DNA of 64,000 nt from Phascolarctos cinereus (GCF_002099425.1 NW_018343955.1:9013001-9077000), one strand, 5' to 3'; shown: positions 32,931 to 44,314, counted from the stretch's first letter. Numbers and translations are program-made. The notes: generated by a model not told the origin, from the letters alone.

Positions 32931-33115
32931 GATTTGTGATATAAATTGAAGGGTTTTTTTGGCGGGGGCATAGTTAATGGGGGAATTTGCTTTTCATGAC
33001 TCACGCATGTTTGTAGTGGATTCTGTTCTTCTTTATTTCTCAATCAATGGAGGAGGTGAGAGGCAGAAAATCTGGAACCAAAAAGAAAATCAAATTGAGT
33101 TAAAAAATTAGATGT

Positions 33116-33374
33116 AGCACTTCACACTGTCTTCCTCACCACTCTTGCTTCACTGAGTAGCTTCCACTAGAAGTTTTGGTGTTACACTTCTTCAAACTGA
33201 TTGAATTGTATGCTTATATGCCTATGAGATTCCAGCCAGGGCAGTGTTTTAAAATGAGTGTGCTGGGTTAGATAATTCAATGTCAGATAAACTTGAAGAA
33301 TTAAGCTTTGTAAGCCACAAATCCACAAATGATGCTTCAGTGAAGAATGATCTACATTTAAAAAAAAATGTTTA
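33116..33374. other. Unassigned spacer
   Basis: No clear repeat between the L1 end and a SINE, except an A run at 33359-33369. Confidence 0.4.
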
Positions 33375-33515
33375 GGGGCAGCTAGGTGGCCCAGTGGAGA
33401 GCACCAGCCCTGGAGTCAGGAGGACCTGAGTTCAAATTTGACCTCAGCACTTGACACTTACTTACTGTGTGACCCTGGGCAAGTCACTTAACCTCATTGC
33501 CTAGCCAAAAAGCAA

Positions 33516-33570
<55 letters not shown>
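33375..33570 (+). mobile_element. WSINE1-type short SINE with (AAT)n tail
   Basis: Well-preserved: 'ggggcagctaggtggcccag', 'cctggagtcaggaggacctg', 'tgtgaccctgggcaagtcac', 'ttgcctagccaaaaagc', then about 19 AAT units (33514-33570). It lacks the RTE-like tail and is the least diverged SINE in the window, so probably among the youngest. Confidence 0.93.
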
Positions 33571-33720
33571 TGACCAATATGGAAATTTATTTTGCTTGGC
33601 TATGCATATTTGTTATAAAGGTTTTGATGCCCTCTCCCCTTCCTCCAGTGATGGTGGGGGAGATTGGGTGGGAGGGAGGAAAAGAAAATGGATTTTTGTT
33701 CATTAAAAAATTAAAAACCA
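33571..33720 (+). repeat. L1/HAL1 3' end fragment
   Basis: 'accaatatggaaatttattt', 'gcatatttgttataaaggtt', a G-rich stretch and 'cattaaaaaattaaaaacca' resemble an L1-type 3' UTR terminus. Confidence 0.5.
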
Positions 33721-33905
33721 TTTGGTTCATGTATCCCCAATGGCTTAGGTGAATGAGCTATTCTATATTTAATAAATTGGTGGTTTTTGAATATAAGATT
33801 ACAACTGACAGTTCTCTCTTTTTTACTTATGGTCTGAGTCAGAGTCTATTTTGTGTTAATATTTTCACTGGTGACTTTACATCTCCTTTTGTTCTTACTC
33901 TAATC

Positions 33906-34032
33906 AAAGTTGAATGTCCTCCTAAATAAGTACTTGTTTTATACAACACTTGATTTTATAAGTTGTATAACAGGTAGAAGGGCACTCATCCTTGAAAAGA
34001 AGAACACTAAGACTGAGGCATCACCACAAAAA
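33906..34032 (+). mobile_element. Unclassified retroposon-like repeat, second (5'-truncated) copy
   Basis: About 125 bases clearly homologous, in opposite orientation, to 15660-15790: 'aataagtacttgttttatac', 'aacacttgattttataagtt', 'gtataacaggtagaagggca', ending 'ggcatcaccacaaaaaaa'. Similarity starts abruptly at 'agttgaatgtcctcc' and stops at the A-rich end. Confidence 0.65.
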
Positions 34033-34685
34033 AATTTTTTCTATTGGCTTTGCCTCTTGGTTGTTTCAAAGGTCACATTTGCAGCTAATGTGTTCTAAAT
34101 GTGCTTTTTAGGTGTTTTTCAGGGTAGATATGCACTTCAGATTGCAGAATGTAGAAGAAAACTGTTTTCTTCTAGTTTTTGACATATGCATCTGATGATA
34201 AAAGAAACCAAAATGGAGAGCATTTAAACTATGTGTAGATTCTACCACGTATCTCAGTTTTCAAAAGAGATTTTGTCAAAGTCCTTTCCAGACCAACTCA
34301 TATTATTTATCCAATGAAATGACATGTAAGCATCCACTATGCTTATAGATAGGGAGTAGTACACAGATCCAACCCCTGGTCAACTGAATAACTTTCTTCT
34401 TCCCAGGGAGAAACTCAGACCACTTGTGAATTGGTAATAATTTTCTAATCTGGAATGAGGATTAATAGAAAACCTGTGGCAGAGAGTTTTTGTCTAGGAA
34501 ATTAATTATTATCAGAAGATATAGATGAATTGTTCTGTATTTCAGGACAACTCAAAAACTTAAGAAGTGAGGTTGCCAATTATTCAATCAATCAGTCAAC
34601 AGATATACAAAAGACAAAAAAGAAAGGACTTCTTCAACTGTTGTTCCTCAGGTCCAATGTGTTGTTTCTATACACATCGCAGTAA
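34033..34685. other. Unique sequence, no gene seen
   Basis: AT-rich, no recognised repeat. Confidence 0.5.
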
Positions 34686-34815
34686 GACAAGAAAATTAAT
34701 TAAATTAATTAACTAAATTTTTAAAAATTAATTAATTTAATTAATAAATTAATAATTAAATTATTATATAGTAAATATAAATTAAACTTAATTAATTAAA
34801 AAATTATATATTTAC
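34686..34815. repeat. AT-rich TTAATTAA-type low-complexity tract
   Basis: About 130 bases almost without G or C, dominated by overlapping ATTAATTAA units, many self-complementary. Confidence 0.9.
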
Positions 34816-35635
34816 TATTTTTTCCTCCATAAAAGGGCAGTATGAAGTTTCTTCCAAGCTGACTGAGATTTCCAATCTTAGATGACTGTCTTACCTTGGT
34901 TATGAACATGATTTTTTAAGTCATCCTGATTGACTTTGAAAAACCACCAAACAACTATTAATCTACCTAATGGTGATTCTAAGACCTGTACCCCATTCAC
35001 AGGATGATTCTTTGAAAAATTGGAATTTATTAAAATGTTTTTACATGATCTGACTTGTTCCATATTCTGACCACTTCTCATCTGAAAATTCTCAAATTCT
35101 TGCCACTGAAAATCAATGTTATCTTTTATGGTATTTCTTTTCAAGGATGGTTTTTTCAAGTGTTTAACTACAACATATGGCAATAATACAGTCCATCAAT
35201 CATTTATCATAGATCCTCATGGAAAAACTGATTCTGTGCTAGGCTGGATTTCATCAGTGAATTTGGTGAATGTTAAATTTTTCTTTCTTAACTGCAGCCA
35301 AGGAAATAACTCCTTATTACATAAATGAATTTGGCAGGTTGAAACTCTTGATAGGGGTTATTCCAACCACTGCACAATCCCCTTTCTCACCTAGGGCACT
35401 ATTAAATTCATTGCTGCTACAGGGCAAGCAAGGCTGATATACAGAAAAGGTTTCATTCTTTGATCATAAGATAACATAATCTTTATCTTTTATTAATTGT
35501 AGATAGCCTGACATTTTTCAAATTAAAATTGTATTTTCTTAAAAAAACCAAAATACCAGCACAAGATATGATCATAAAAAATTAAATTTGTTTCTGAATG
35601 GCTTTTGGATTTCATTTTTATCATTTATCAACCAC
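34816..35635. other. Unassigned; contains a 101-residue minus-strand frame
   Basis: The frame at 34878-35183 has ordinary amino-acid composition ('QWQEFENFQMRSGQNMEQV', 'GRLIVVWWFFKVNQDDLKN') and no low complexity, unlike most frames here. Upstream minus-strand sequence to about 35480 is not open in the same frame. It could be part of an old processed pseudogene or unknown repeat. I do not recognise the protein. Confidence 0.35.
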
Positions 35636-35730
35636 ATTTAATATATATATATGTATATATATACATATACATACATACATATATATGTATACTATGTATA
35701 TATATATAATATACATACATACATATCAAT
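35636..35730 (+). repeat. (TA)n / (ATAC)n simple sequence
   Basis: TA-rich alternation with ATACAT units. Confidence 0.93.
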
Positions 35731-38047
35731 CAGTTGATTGATACTAAGGCCTCATAATAATAGGATTGAGAAGATTTTAAGTGGTTAAAAACAAAGTCAA
35801 TTCTTATCGACACATTATCTAGTCATTGAGGTATTTTGGTCTCTGTATAACCCCTTTTGTTGCCTATTTTAGGCTATTTCATGGCTCATTGATTATTAGC
35901 ACCTTTCTTGGGGTTATGCTCCCTCCTACTTACACGGAACTTCTGGTAAAACCTTCAATGGAAGAGGAGGATACAATGAATCTTTAAAAGGAGTTTGGAA
36001 GATTGTCCTGGAGATGCACTTTATTTTGGGCCATCCTTCTTTCCCATGGCCAGAATAACTGCAAGTTGGTTGTGATTAGTCTTTAGAACCTTCACTGGTT
36101 TCTGTGAATCTTGGGCTAAGAATAATGGAAGGTTTTTTCATAGTGTAAGATCAGAAAAAAATCTAGTTTGTCAACACTAGGTTTTGTGTCCAAGTATTCA
36201 GGAGCAGACAAAGACCATGAATTTCCATTTCAAGAGAAACTTTTGGCTTATTAGCTATTTTACCATTTGGATTTGTTTGCCCTTTGGGACTAGATATTTC
36301 TTTTCTATCATTCATCTGTTTTAAATTTCTCTCTCTCTGCATCCCTCTTTCTCTCTGTCTCTCTCTCCCTTTATCTTTACTCTTGTCTATTAATTATTTT
36401 GTGGGATAGGAGTGGGACACTTTTTTCTAAGAAACAATTGGATCATCTAAAGAAATGGCTAAGACCTCCTTTTGTCTATCTCCTACTTTCTCCTTCCTTC
36501 CTTTACTTTGTTCTTTTTTCTTTTTCTCTCATTCTTCTTGCTTTTTCCTCTCCCTCCTTTCTTTCATCCCTTCTTTCTTTCCCCCCTGTCTTTCCTGCCC
36601 CCTCCTGGACAAGCAGATGTGTATGACTAGTGACTGCTTGCTTTAAATGAATGAGGCAGACATTGTGCCACCTCTGCTTAAAGCCTGAGTGTCTTTCATG
36701 TGACCTGGAATACAGTGATGAGGCTAGAAACATCTCTGTTGTGATTCACAGGAAGTCTGGAACCTTATTCCACTAACTCAGCTGAAGAATTGTGAGCAAC
36801 TGGACACTCTTCAATTTCTTGGAACCATAATAAGATAAACTGACAGAGGATCATGGAGCACTTATTCCTCAGCCATAGTTACTCTGTTCTAGACAGTAAC
36901 TGAAAGCTTTTCCTTATGAAGCCAGGTACAAGGGAGGGTCTTTGTTGTTTGCAACTAGACATTTTGAGTAGAGGACTGCTGTTTCCAGGACCAACTTTAT
37001 GTTTTGGTGGAAAAGGTGATCAGTAGCCTATTGTGTCAAAATTTTAATGGTCCCCTGACTACTCCCTGCTCCCTTCTAGTTAGTAAAGTAAGTAAGTTTA
37101 TAAGTAGTCAGTATAAAGAGGTAAGGGATCCTAGAAGTCATATTAAAAACTGTTCCAAAGATGGAAGGGGCATAATTTACAAACAGTATCATGTAATAAA
37201 CAAAATTCACATCCTGGTAATATGTGCTAAGTCAGGAGAAGCCATCTAGGTTTTGCTGCCAGAGATTTTTGATATTATGATCTATAAATCTCAAGTAAGT
37301 GCCAGACATCTGTAGTAAGAACAGCAGTCTGCCAAATGGTGCTGATAACTTTGAGGTGATGTCAATATGTGAACTTTAAAGTTTTACTTACAGCTTTGAG
37401 ATGATTTGGATAGATAAAAGTTAGTTTGTTCCCATCTAAAGCATATAAAATGAGTCCTCAAACTCAGCACTTATAAATCTCCATTGGTTCCATGCTGTTG
37501 AGTGCTCCCATGTGTGTGATTTTCTGTGACTCTCCCCCCAGCCTCTTCCTCACCTTGCATGTCTTCCTTTGCCATCCCATCCTGTTCCCACACAGTGTGA
37601 CTCTGTCCCTCTTTTGCCAGTTGTCTTTGTAATTTCTGTGACTGTTTGTTGCTACACACTGTGCCTTATGGAAGTATGATTGTTGCCTCATTTCCCACTG
37701 CTATCATGGTCCTTCCCAGTGAGTACCCAAAGAATCAGGAATGCTTGCCCCATTTCATAATTTCATAAATTGATTAACAATTCACAAACAGTGTGTGATT
37801 GTAAGAGCATAAAAGAAAATTCCCTCCTTAGAAAATTATCTCTCTTACTAGTTTTCTTTTGTGGCTTGAAATTTTACCATTTAGGTTTCATTCTTTTCCA
37901 TAGAGGCATTATATTTCTGAGATGTTCTTTAAAAAGCCCTGTGAGGGATGTCATTATCAATCATTAGTGTTTTAATGTGAATTAGTTCAACATACTATCT
38001 AGCAAAACCCTAAAGGTGAAAGAAAAAAGTAAGTAAAATATATCCTG
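35731..38047. other. Mostly unique sequence, no gene seen
   Basis: The longest stretch without a confident repeat (2.3 kb). It includes a pyrimidine-rich tract (36325-36605) with CT and TTTC runs. Small frames (36399-36646, 37464-37691) have no recognised domain. It is a candidate for regulatory or unannotated exon sequence only by absence of repeats. Confidence 0.5.
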
Positions 38048-38300
38048 GGGGAGAGTGCTGAGTCTGAAGTCAGGAAAATTCATTTTTCTGAGTTCAAATC
38101 TGGCCTCAGACACTTACTAGCTGTGTGATTCTGGATAAGTCACTTAACCTGGTTTGCCTCAGTTCTTCATCTGTAATTGAACTGGAGAAGGAAATGGCAA
38201 ACCATTCCAGTATCTTTGTCAAGAAAATCTCAAATGGGGTCACAAAGAGTCAGACATGACTGAAATGATTGAATAACAACAGCAGCAATATTAACCACAA
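38048..38300 (+). mobile_element. MAR1-type SINE with RTE-like tail
   Basis: 'gagttcaaatctggcctcag', 'agctgtgtgattctggataa', 'gagaaggaaatggcaaacca', 'tcacaaagagtcagacatga', ending in (AAC/AGC)n. The head start is decayed. Confidence 0.88.
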
Positions 38301-38739
38301 CAACAACAGTATGAGAATAAAATACTTTTCTAAAATCTAGGTCAGCTTCTGGAAGTCAAGGTGGTGGAGTAAGCAGTAAGTTGCTGTAGCTCCCTCATAT
38401 TCACCTCCCTATAACCATAAAATGGTGCCCCAGAACAAATCCTGGAACAGCAGAGCCAGTGGAAAGATGGGGTAGAGAGGTCTTTTGGCCCCAAAGATCT
38501 GGAGGATCAACAAAAAATGTCCCTCACTCAGGTAAAAAGAGAGCACATTCCAGGACAGGAAGCATCCCATCAAGCCAGCAGCAAGCCCCACCTCAGCAAA
38601 TCAGCTGGAGACCCAGTATAGTGGGAGCACCCACTTGCCTTAGCATGGTCAGGTGATTCCCCCAGACTCCAGCTCTGAGAACCACTAGCTCCAAGAACCA
38701 CCACCTGCTTCAGTATAACCCCAGACTTAAAAATCATAT

Positions 38740-39560
38740 GAGAGACAGAAGAAAAATTAGACAAGAAATGAGAGTGATGGAAGAGAATTATGAAAAAAAG
38801 AGTCAATAGCTTGGAAAACTGCTTAAAAAGTATAATTATCCAAATGGAAAAAAAGAGATACAAAAATCCACTGAAGAAAACAATTCCTTAAAGAGTACCA
38901 ATGGCCAAATGGAAAAGAAAGTACAAAAGCTAATTGAGGAAAATAACACCCTAAAGGTTAGAATTGGGCAAGTGGAAGCTACTGACTGTATGAGACATCA
39001 TGCATCAATCAACCAAATTCAAATGGATGAAAAAATGGGAGAAAATGTAAAATACCTTATGGGAAAAACAACTGACTTGGAAAATAGATCCAGGAGAGAC
39101 AATATCAGAATCATTGGACTACCTGAAAGCCATAATCAAAAGGAGGATCTGGACAGCATCTTTCAAGAAATTATCAAGGAAAACTACTGTGATGTCCTGG
39201 AATGAGAGAGCAAAATGGGCATTGAAAGAATCCACTGATCAGCTCAGAAAAGAGATCCCAAAATAAAAACCGAAAGAAATATTATAGCCAAATTTCAGAA
39301 CTATCAGGTCAAGGAAAAATACTGCAAGTGGCCAGAAAGAAACAATTCATATACTGGGGAGTCACAATCAGGATCACATAGGACTAGTCAGCTGCAACAT
39401 TAAAGGAGGTCATGGAACATGATATTCTGGAGGGCAAAGGAGTTAGGACTACAATCAAGAATCACTTACTCAGCAAAATTAAGCACAATACATGAAGGGG
39501 AAAAATAGTCATTCAACTAAACAAGATTTCAAGCCTTCATTAGGAGAAGACCAGAACTAA
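38740..39560 (+). pseudogene. L1 ORF1 (copy C), broken
   Basis: The best-preserved piece is 98 residues (38909-39205): a heptad-rich coiled-coil end ('MEKKVQKLIEENNTLKVRIG'), then 'GKTTDLENRSRRDNIRIIGL' (RRM entry, the most conserved ORF1 motif), then 'FQEIIKENYCDVLE'. The C-terminal nucleic-acid-binding part follows out of frame ('ARKKQFIYWG' near 39330-39360). In the family it forms trimers that bind LINE RNA. Confidence 0.85.
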
Positions 39561-40149
39561 ACCAAAAATCTGACCTCCAATATCAAGACTCAAGAGACGC
39601 ATAAACAGGTGAAAAGGGAAAGGAGAGCACAAGGGATTCAATAAAGCTAAACTGTTTACTCCCTGCATAGGAAGATGATGCTTGTAACTCTTAAAAGCTA
39701 CATCAGTAACAGTACAGATAGAAGGAATATACATAGACAGAGGGTATGAGTATAAGGTGAATTTGAGGGAATGACATAAAAAAAATTAAGGGATGAGAAA
39801 GAAGAGTACAATGAGTGCAGAAGGAACGGAGAGGCAGAATGGGGTAAATTACCTCACATGAAGAGGCAAAAAAGGCCTATTACATTGGAGGGGAAAATGA
39901 GAGGGGGCTCAATGGGCATTGCTTGAACCTTATTTTAATCAGTATTCTCAAAGAAGGAATAATCAGGTGAATATAGAAATCTATCTTACTCTGAAGGAAA
40001 GTAGGAGGGGAGGAGATTAAGTAAAGGAGGGGGACTTGCAGAAAGAAGGACAGATCAGGGGAGGTGGTAGACAGAAGCAAAAGACTAATGAGGTGGGAAA
40101 GAATGAAAGGAGAGAAAGGACAAGCAGGAGGAAGAACAGGATGAAGGGA

Positions 40150-41310
40150 AATACACAGGTACTAATCACAACTGTGAATGTGAATGGGATGGACTCTCAT
40201 AAAATGGAAATGGATAGCAAAGTGGATAAAAAACCAGAATCCTACAATATGTTGCTTACAACACACTTGAAGCAGAAACAGACACAAAGAGTAAAGATAA
40301 GGAGATGGAGCAGAATCTATTACGCTTCAGCAGAAATAAAAAAAAAGCAGAGGTAGCAATCTTGATGTTAGACAAAGTAAAAGAAAAAATAAAAAGAAAA
40401 AATCAAAAGAGATAAGGAAGAAAACTACATCTTGCTAAAAGGTATCATAGGCGATAAAGCAATCAAATTAGAAGAGGAAGGAATAGTCTACCTGTCAGAT
40501 TTATGGGGAGAGGAAGAATTCATGACCAAACAAGAGATAGAGAGCATTACAAAATGTAGAATAGATCATTTTGATCATATTAAATTGAAAGGCTTTTGTA
40601 CAAACAAAACCAATGCAACCAAAATTAGAAGGAAAACAGAAAGCTGGGAAACAATCTTTACAGCAAGTGTCTCTGATAAAGGCCTCATTTCTCAAAAACA
40701 TAGACAACTGAGTCAAACTTATGAGAATACAAGCCATTCCCCAACTGATAAATGGCCAAAGGATATGAACAGGCAGTTTTCAGATGAAGAAATCAAAATA
40801 TGTATAGGTATATGAAGAGAAATCCAAATTAAAACAACTCTGAAATACTTCTTCACACCAATCAAATTAGCTAATATTACAAAAAAGGAAAATGATAAAT
40901 ACTGGAGAAGATGCGGGAAAATTGAGACACTAATGTACTGTTGGTGGGGTTGAGAATTGATCCAAACCATTCAGGAGAGCAATGTAGAACTATGTCCAAA
41001 GGACCACCAAACTCTGCATACCCTTTGATCCAGCAATATCACTACTGGGTCTGTATCCCAAAGAGATCATAAAAAAGAGAAAAGGACCTACATATGCAAA
41101 AATATTTATAGCAGCCCTGTTCATGGTGGCAAAATATTGGAAACTGATGGGATGCCTATTCATTGGGGAATGGCTGAAAAACCTGTAGTATATGAATATA
41201 TTGGAATACTATTGTGCAATAAGACATGATGACCAGGCATATTTCAGAAAAACCTGGAAAGACTTGTGTGAACTTATGCAAAGTGAAATGAGCAGAACCA
41301 GGAAAACACT
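40150..41310 (+). pseudogene. Shortened L1 ORF2: endonuclease N-terminus joined to C-terminal domain
   Basis: 'TVNVNGMDSHKM' at about 40165 matches the start of the L1 endonuclease ('TLNINGLNS'). 'RDKEENYILLKGIIGDKA' (40408-40461) matches the later endonuclease strand. The next recognisable block is 'YLSDLWGEEEFMTK' (about 40489-40530), which in full L1 lies far downstream of the reverse transcriptase. The remainder runs through 'SHSPTDKWPKDMNRQFS' to 'EYYCAI'-type sequence (41210). The 40432-40815 frame crosses the join without a stop, so the junction is in frame. Catalytic RT residues are absent. Confidence 0.85.
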
Positions 41311-41722
41311 GTACACAGTATCAGCAACACCTTGTGATGATCATCTGTGAATGACTCGGTTTTTCTCAGCAAGACAATGATCCAAGACAAGTACAAAGGC
41401 CTCAGGAAGGAAAATGCTATCCCCGTCCAGATAAAGAACTGATGGACTATGAATGCAGATCAAAGCATATTTTTTCACTTACTTTATTCTTTCTCATTTT
41501 TCCCCTTTTGATCTGTTTCTTCTTACACAACTGTGATGAATATGGAAATATGTTTTACATGATAGCATATGTATAAACAATAAAAAATGAACTGACTATT
41601 ATTTTCAGAAGAGGGGAGGGGAGGGAGGGAGAAAAATTTGGGACTCAAAAATCTTGTAGAAGTGAATGCTAAAAATTTTCTTGATATGTAATACTATTTA
41701 AAGAAAAAAATAAAATCTAGGT

Positions 41723-42174
41723 AAAATGTAGCTACATAATTTCCCCTCCTCCCCACTTTCCCTATCTACTAGTCTGGTAAATTGTCAAGAATGAGAGAGG
41801 TTAAAGCCATATTGACTCTTTGTGGTCACTGCTTTCTTTTCTAGATATTCACTTACCATTCACTAAAATTTTTTTAGGATTTTTGCCAGGAACTGAAGTC
41901 AAGATTGGTCAACTACAGTTTGCAAAATTCTTTATCCTCCAAACGTTAGCAAAAAGACCACCTGGATAAAAGGAGTTAGATGAAATCAAAATGCAGAATA
42001 CAATCCTGACCTAGAGGCGTATATATATATCTATATATCTATATATATATCTATATATCAATAAAGAAGGACTTCAGTTGTCTAGACACTGCTGGAGCCT
42101 TCCTTAATTCAAAAGCTGAGCAGCTAATACATTATTGACTGTCTCTTACATAAGAAACTAAGGAACTTTCTAGT
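41723..42174. other. Unique sequence with a (TATATC)n tract
   Basis: No gene. A simple TATATC/TATATATC tract lies at 42019-42060. Confidence 0.55.
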
Positions 42175-42262
42175 TGTCTTTGTGCTAATCTGTAAAATGA
42201 AGGGATTGGACTAGATGACCTGAAGTCTTTTCCAGCTCCAGAACCTGAGAGGTTCCTAACTT
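42175..42262 (+). repeat. MIR-type SINE with CR1-like tail
   Basis: 'aatctgtaaaatgaagggat' followed by 'tggactagatgacctgaagt' and 'cttttccagctccagaacct'. Confidence 0.7.
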
Positions 42263-42869
42263 TAATAACTTGGCCACAGGCAAGGTGGTGTTTATAAAAT
42301 ACCAATCCATAGTGGGGGTAGTAGTGGCATGACTTTTGGCCCTTGGAGTCCAAAGGGGAAGGATACAAATAATGAATTGATCTATATTTTTTCCTTTTCT
42401 GTTGTTCTCATAGTAGTTCAATAAAACGAGTGAATTTGTAACACAAGTCTTTGTTCTGTACTTAACCCACGCTTTCATTTAGTTAGAAAAACATGTTATT
42501 TAAAATTGAATTTCCTTGGGAAAACAATGGTACAAATGCCTGGAAAAGCACAGGGGCCCTAAGGTCTTTACAGCCAGTGTCCATTAAACAATATGGCTTT
42601 TTGAAGTTGGGAGGCTGGATTTCTTGATATGCCCTAATCTCTTACAGAATCCCCCTCTGTTCATTCTGTGAGATGAATAGTAATAGACCACAATGTCAGG
42701 AAAAATTTGGAAGTTTCCCCATGCCTCAATTAAAAAAAAAGTTTTTATTAGTAATTTATTTTTTAGAAGAGGTATTTCCTGTGGCTAATACTCAGTTTCT
42801 CCAAATCTCCTGTACCATATTTATGCATATGCATGTACATCTATATCTAGTAATGGAGAATTATCATTC
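42263..42869. other. Unique sequence, no gene seen
   Basis: No recognised repeat. Small frames (42185-42478, 42673-42954) overlap neighbouring SINE sequence or lack domains. Confidence 0.45.
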
Positions 42870-43045
42870 ATTCACTCAGGAGATCATACATTTAGAGCTG
42901 GAAGGGACTTTAGAGGTCACAGAGTCCAAAGTTCTCAATTTATACATGAAGTAGGGGTCATACACATTAGTAATCAATGGCTGAATCAGAATTCGAACCC
43001 AGGTCTTCTGGCTTCGAATCCAAGGCTCTTTCTACTATAATATCC
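42870..43045 (-). repeat. MIR-type SINE
   Basis: 'gagctggaagggactttaga', 'gaattcgaacccaggtcttc', 'caaggctctttctactataa'. Confidence 0.8.
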
Positions 43046-43464
43046 AAACTCCAAATTGAAGGTCAAGATCTAATCTAAGACATTTTTTGACTATGTTCTT
43101 GTTGATGCCAAAATAAGCAGAAGATTTGCTCAAGTTAGCCCAACAACTGGACAATCCTGGGGAACAAAATCATCCAGACAGCAGTTTGGTATCTTGTAGA
43201 CAAAACCTATCAGTGGACGGAGCGAAGTTTTTGACTTTTCAACCTGTTGTTTTGGGACTGCGCAGGCAAAGCTTTTGGAACTTTATGTGCCCCTGGCTAA
43301 TTTCCTGCCACCTAAATATTACATGTTCATTTTTCTTCCGTTTATGCCAAAAAAATGATTGTTCATTAAGGGGGCCCGTGTCACATGAATAAATGGAAGT
43401 AAACTATTCTAGTGGAGAAGGATAGCAGGCCTCTAGGGAAGGAATTATTTCATTTTCTTTCTTT
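43046..43464. other. Unique sequence, no gene seen
   Basis: No recognised repeat. An 88-residue plus frame (43126-43392) has no identifiable domain. Confidence 0.45.
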
Positions 43465-43660
43465 TTTTAAAAAAAATTCATTTTTAGTTCTCAACATTCA
43501 CTTCCATAAAATTCCTTTTGAATTTTAAATTTTCTCTATCTCCCTCCCCTCCTCTTTTGGCAGGCAATCTGACAGAGGCTTTACATATATATTCATATTA
43601 ACCATATTTTCACATTAGTCATGTTGTAGAGAAGAATTAGAACCAATGGGAGTAATTTTC
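43465..43660 (-). repeat. L1/HAL1 3' terminus
   Basis: Reverse of the L1-type end: 'tttagttctcaacattcact', 'atattaaccatattttcaca', 'ttagtcatgttgtagagaag'. Only the last 0.2 kb is present, a typical 5'-truncated insertion. Confidence 0.8.
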
Positions 43661-43674
43661 TTTTTACCACAAAT

Positions 43675-43733
43675 AATAATGGATGATGATCATGATCATG
43701 ATGAATGGTGATGATGATGATGACGATGATGTT
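43675..43733 (+). repeat. (GAT)n-rich simple sequence
   Basis: Interrupted GAT/ATC repeats. Confidence 0.9.
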
Positions 43734-43949
43734 TTTTCCTCTTGCTCCTCCTCCAGAAAAGATCAAGAACACCAGTATCATGACAACAGTCACAGTAATA
43801 AATATTTTGGCCTATTGTTTTTCTGCCTCTTGCAGGCATGCATTTGAGTTATACAAATGGCTTCTAATTTTGAGAATACATGGGAGAAATGACTGGAGAA
43901 GACTTATTGGTTTGTCTATCATGCAGGCCAAGAAAGTAAGAGTTCTCTA
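43734..43949. other. Unassigned sequence
   Basis: Nothing recognised. Confidence 0.4.
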
Positions 43950-44012
43950 ATGGGACAATCTAGATTAAATGATTTGTCCAGGATCATAGAGATGGTATAA
44001 TAAGTTATCTCA
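43950..44012 (-). repeat. MIR fragment
   Basis: 'gattaaatgatttgtccagg' and 'atcatagagatggtataata'. Confidence 0.5.
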
Positions 44013-44107
44013 TATCCCTTTGGACTAAAAATATACATAATCTTAATAGAAAAAAATGGTCTTTTAATTCTTGGACCACACACATCTATTGTTCTTCAGT
44101 TTTCCAA

Positions 44108-44278
44108 AGTTCAGTGGAAAGAACCCTGCATTTGGAGTCAGAGGACCACAGTTCAAATCCTGCCTCCATCATTACCTATGTGTCCTTGGGCAAGTAATGT
44201 AAACTTCCAGAGCCTCATCCATAAAATAAGGAGGTTGGACTAAGGACCCTTTGGCCTCTAAAGCCTATGATCCCTATG
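44108..44278 (+). repeat. MIR-type SINE with CR1-like tail
   Basis: 'catttggagtcagaggacca', 'cagttcaaatcctgcctcca', 'tgtccttgggcaagtaatgt', 'ggttggactaaggacccttt'. Confidence 0.85.
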
Positions 44279-44314
44279 ACCATCGCAGTGCTGTATTCTG
44301 GTAGGCACTAAGAG

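Larger units (their letters stand above)
29620..33115 (+). mobile_element. L1 LINE, 5'-truncated, the only copy with reverse transcriptase
   Basis: About 3.5 kb of L1 ORF2 plus 3' UTR, starting inside the endonuclease domain and ending in an A-rich terminus near 33110 ('aaattgagttaaaaaa'). ORF1 and the 5' UTR are absent. A (GA)n array (32827-32929) has expanded in the 3' UTR. Many stops and frame changes are present, so the copy is old and inactive. A short related 3' end follows at 33571-33720. Confidence 0.88.
38343..41710 (+). mobile_element. L1 derivative lacking reverse transcriptase (copy C), with target duplication
   Basis: A 3.37-kb insertion bounded by a perfect 12-bp duplication, 'taaaatctaggt', at 38331-38342 and 41711-41722. 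Order: 5' UTR (38343-38740), ORF1 (38740-39560), purine-rich inter-ORF region (39560-40150), N-terminal part of the endonuclease (40150-40450), then directly the ORF2 C-terminal domain (from about 40470) and the 3' UTR with terminal A-rich sequence. The rest of the endonuclease and the entire reverse transcriptase are missing. A complete 5' start, a 3' tail and a target duplication indicate that it inserted in this shortened form or lost the middle later. Confidence 0.9.

Noticed and set aside
32758-33043. Arg/Glu-rich and Ser/Leu-rich frames
   Set aside because: Produced by the (GA)n array.
33375-33513. Possible tRNA gene from A-box/B-box-like motifs
   Set aside because: The motifs belong to a tRNA-derived SINE head. 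No cloverleaf with an acceptor stem and anticodon arm could be drawn.
34686-34815. AT-rich tract as a replication origin or matrix attachment site
   Set aside because: Base composition alone is not evidence. Reported only as low-complexity sequence.
43675-43733. CRISPR-like or regularly spaced repeat
   Set aside because: It is an interrupted GAT trinucleotide run with no spacers. The window is vertebrate.
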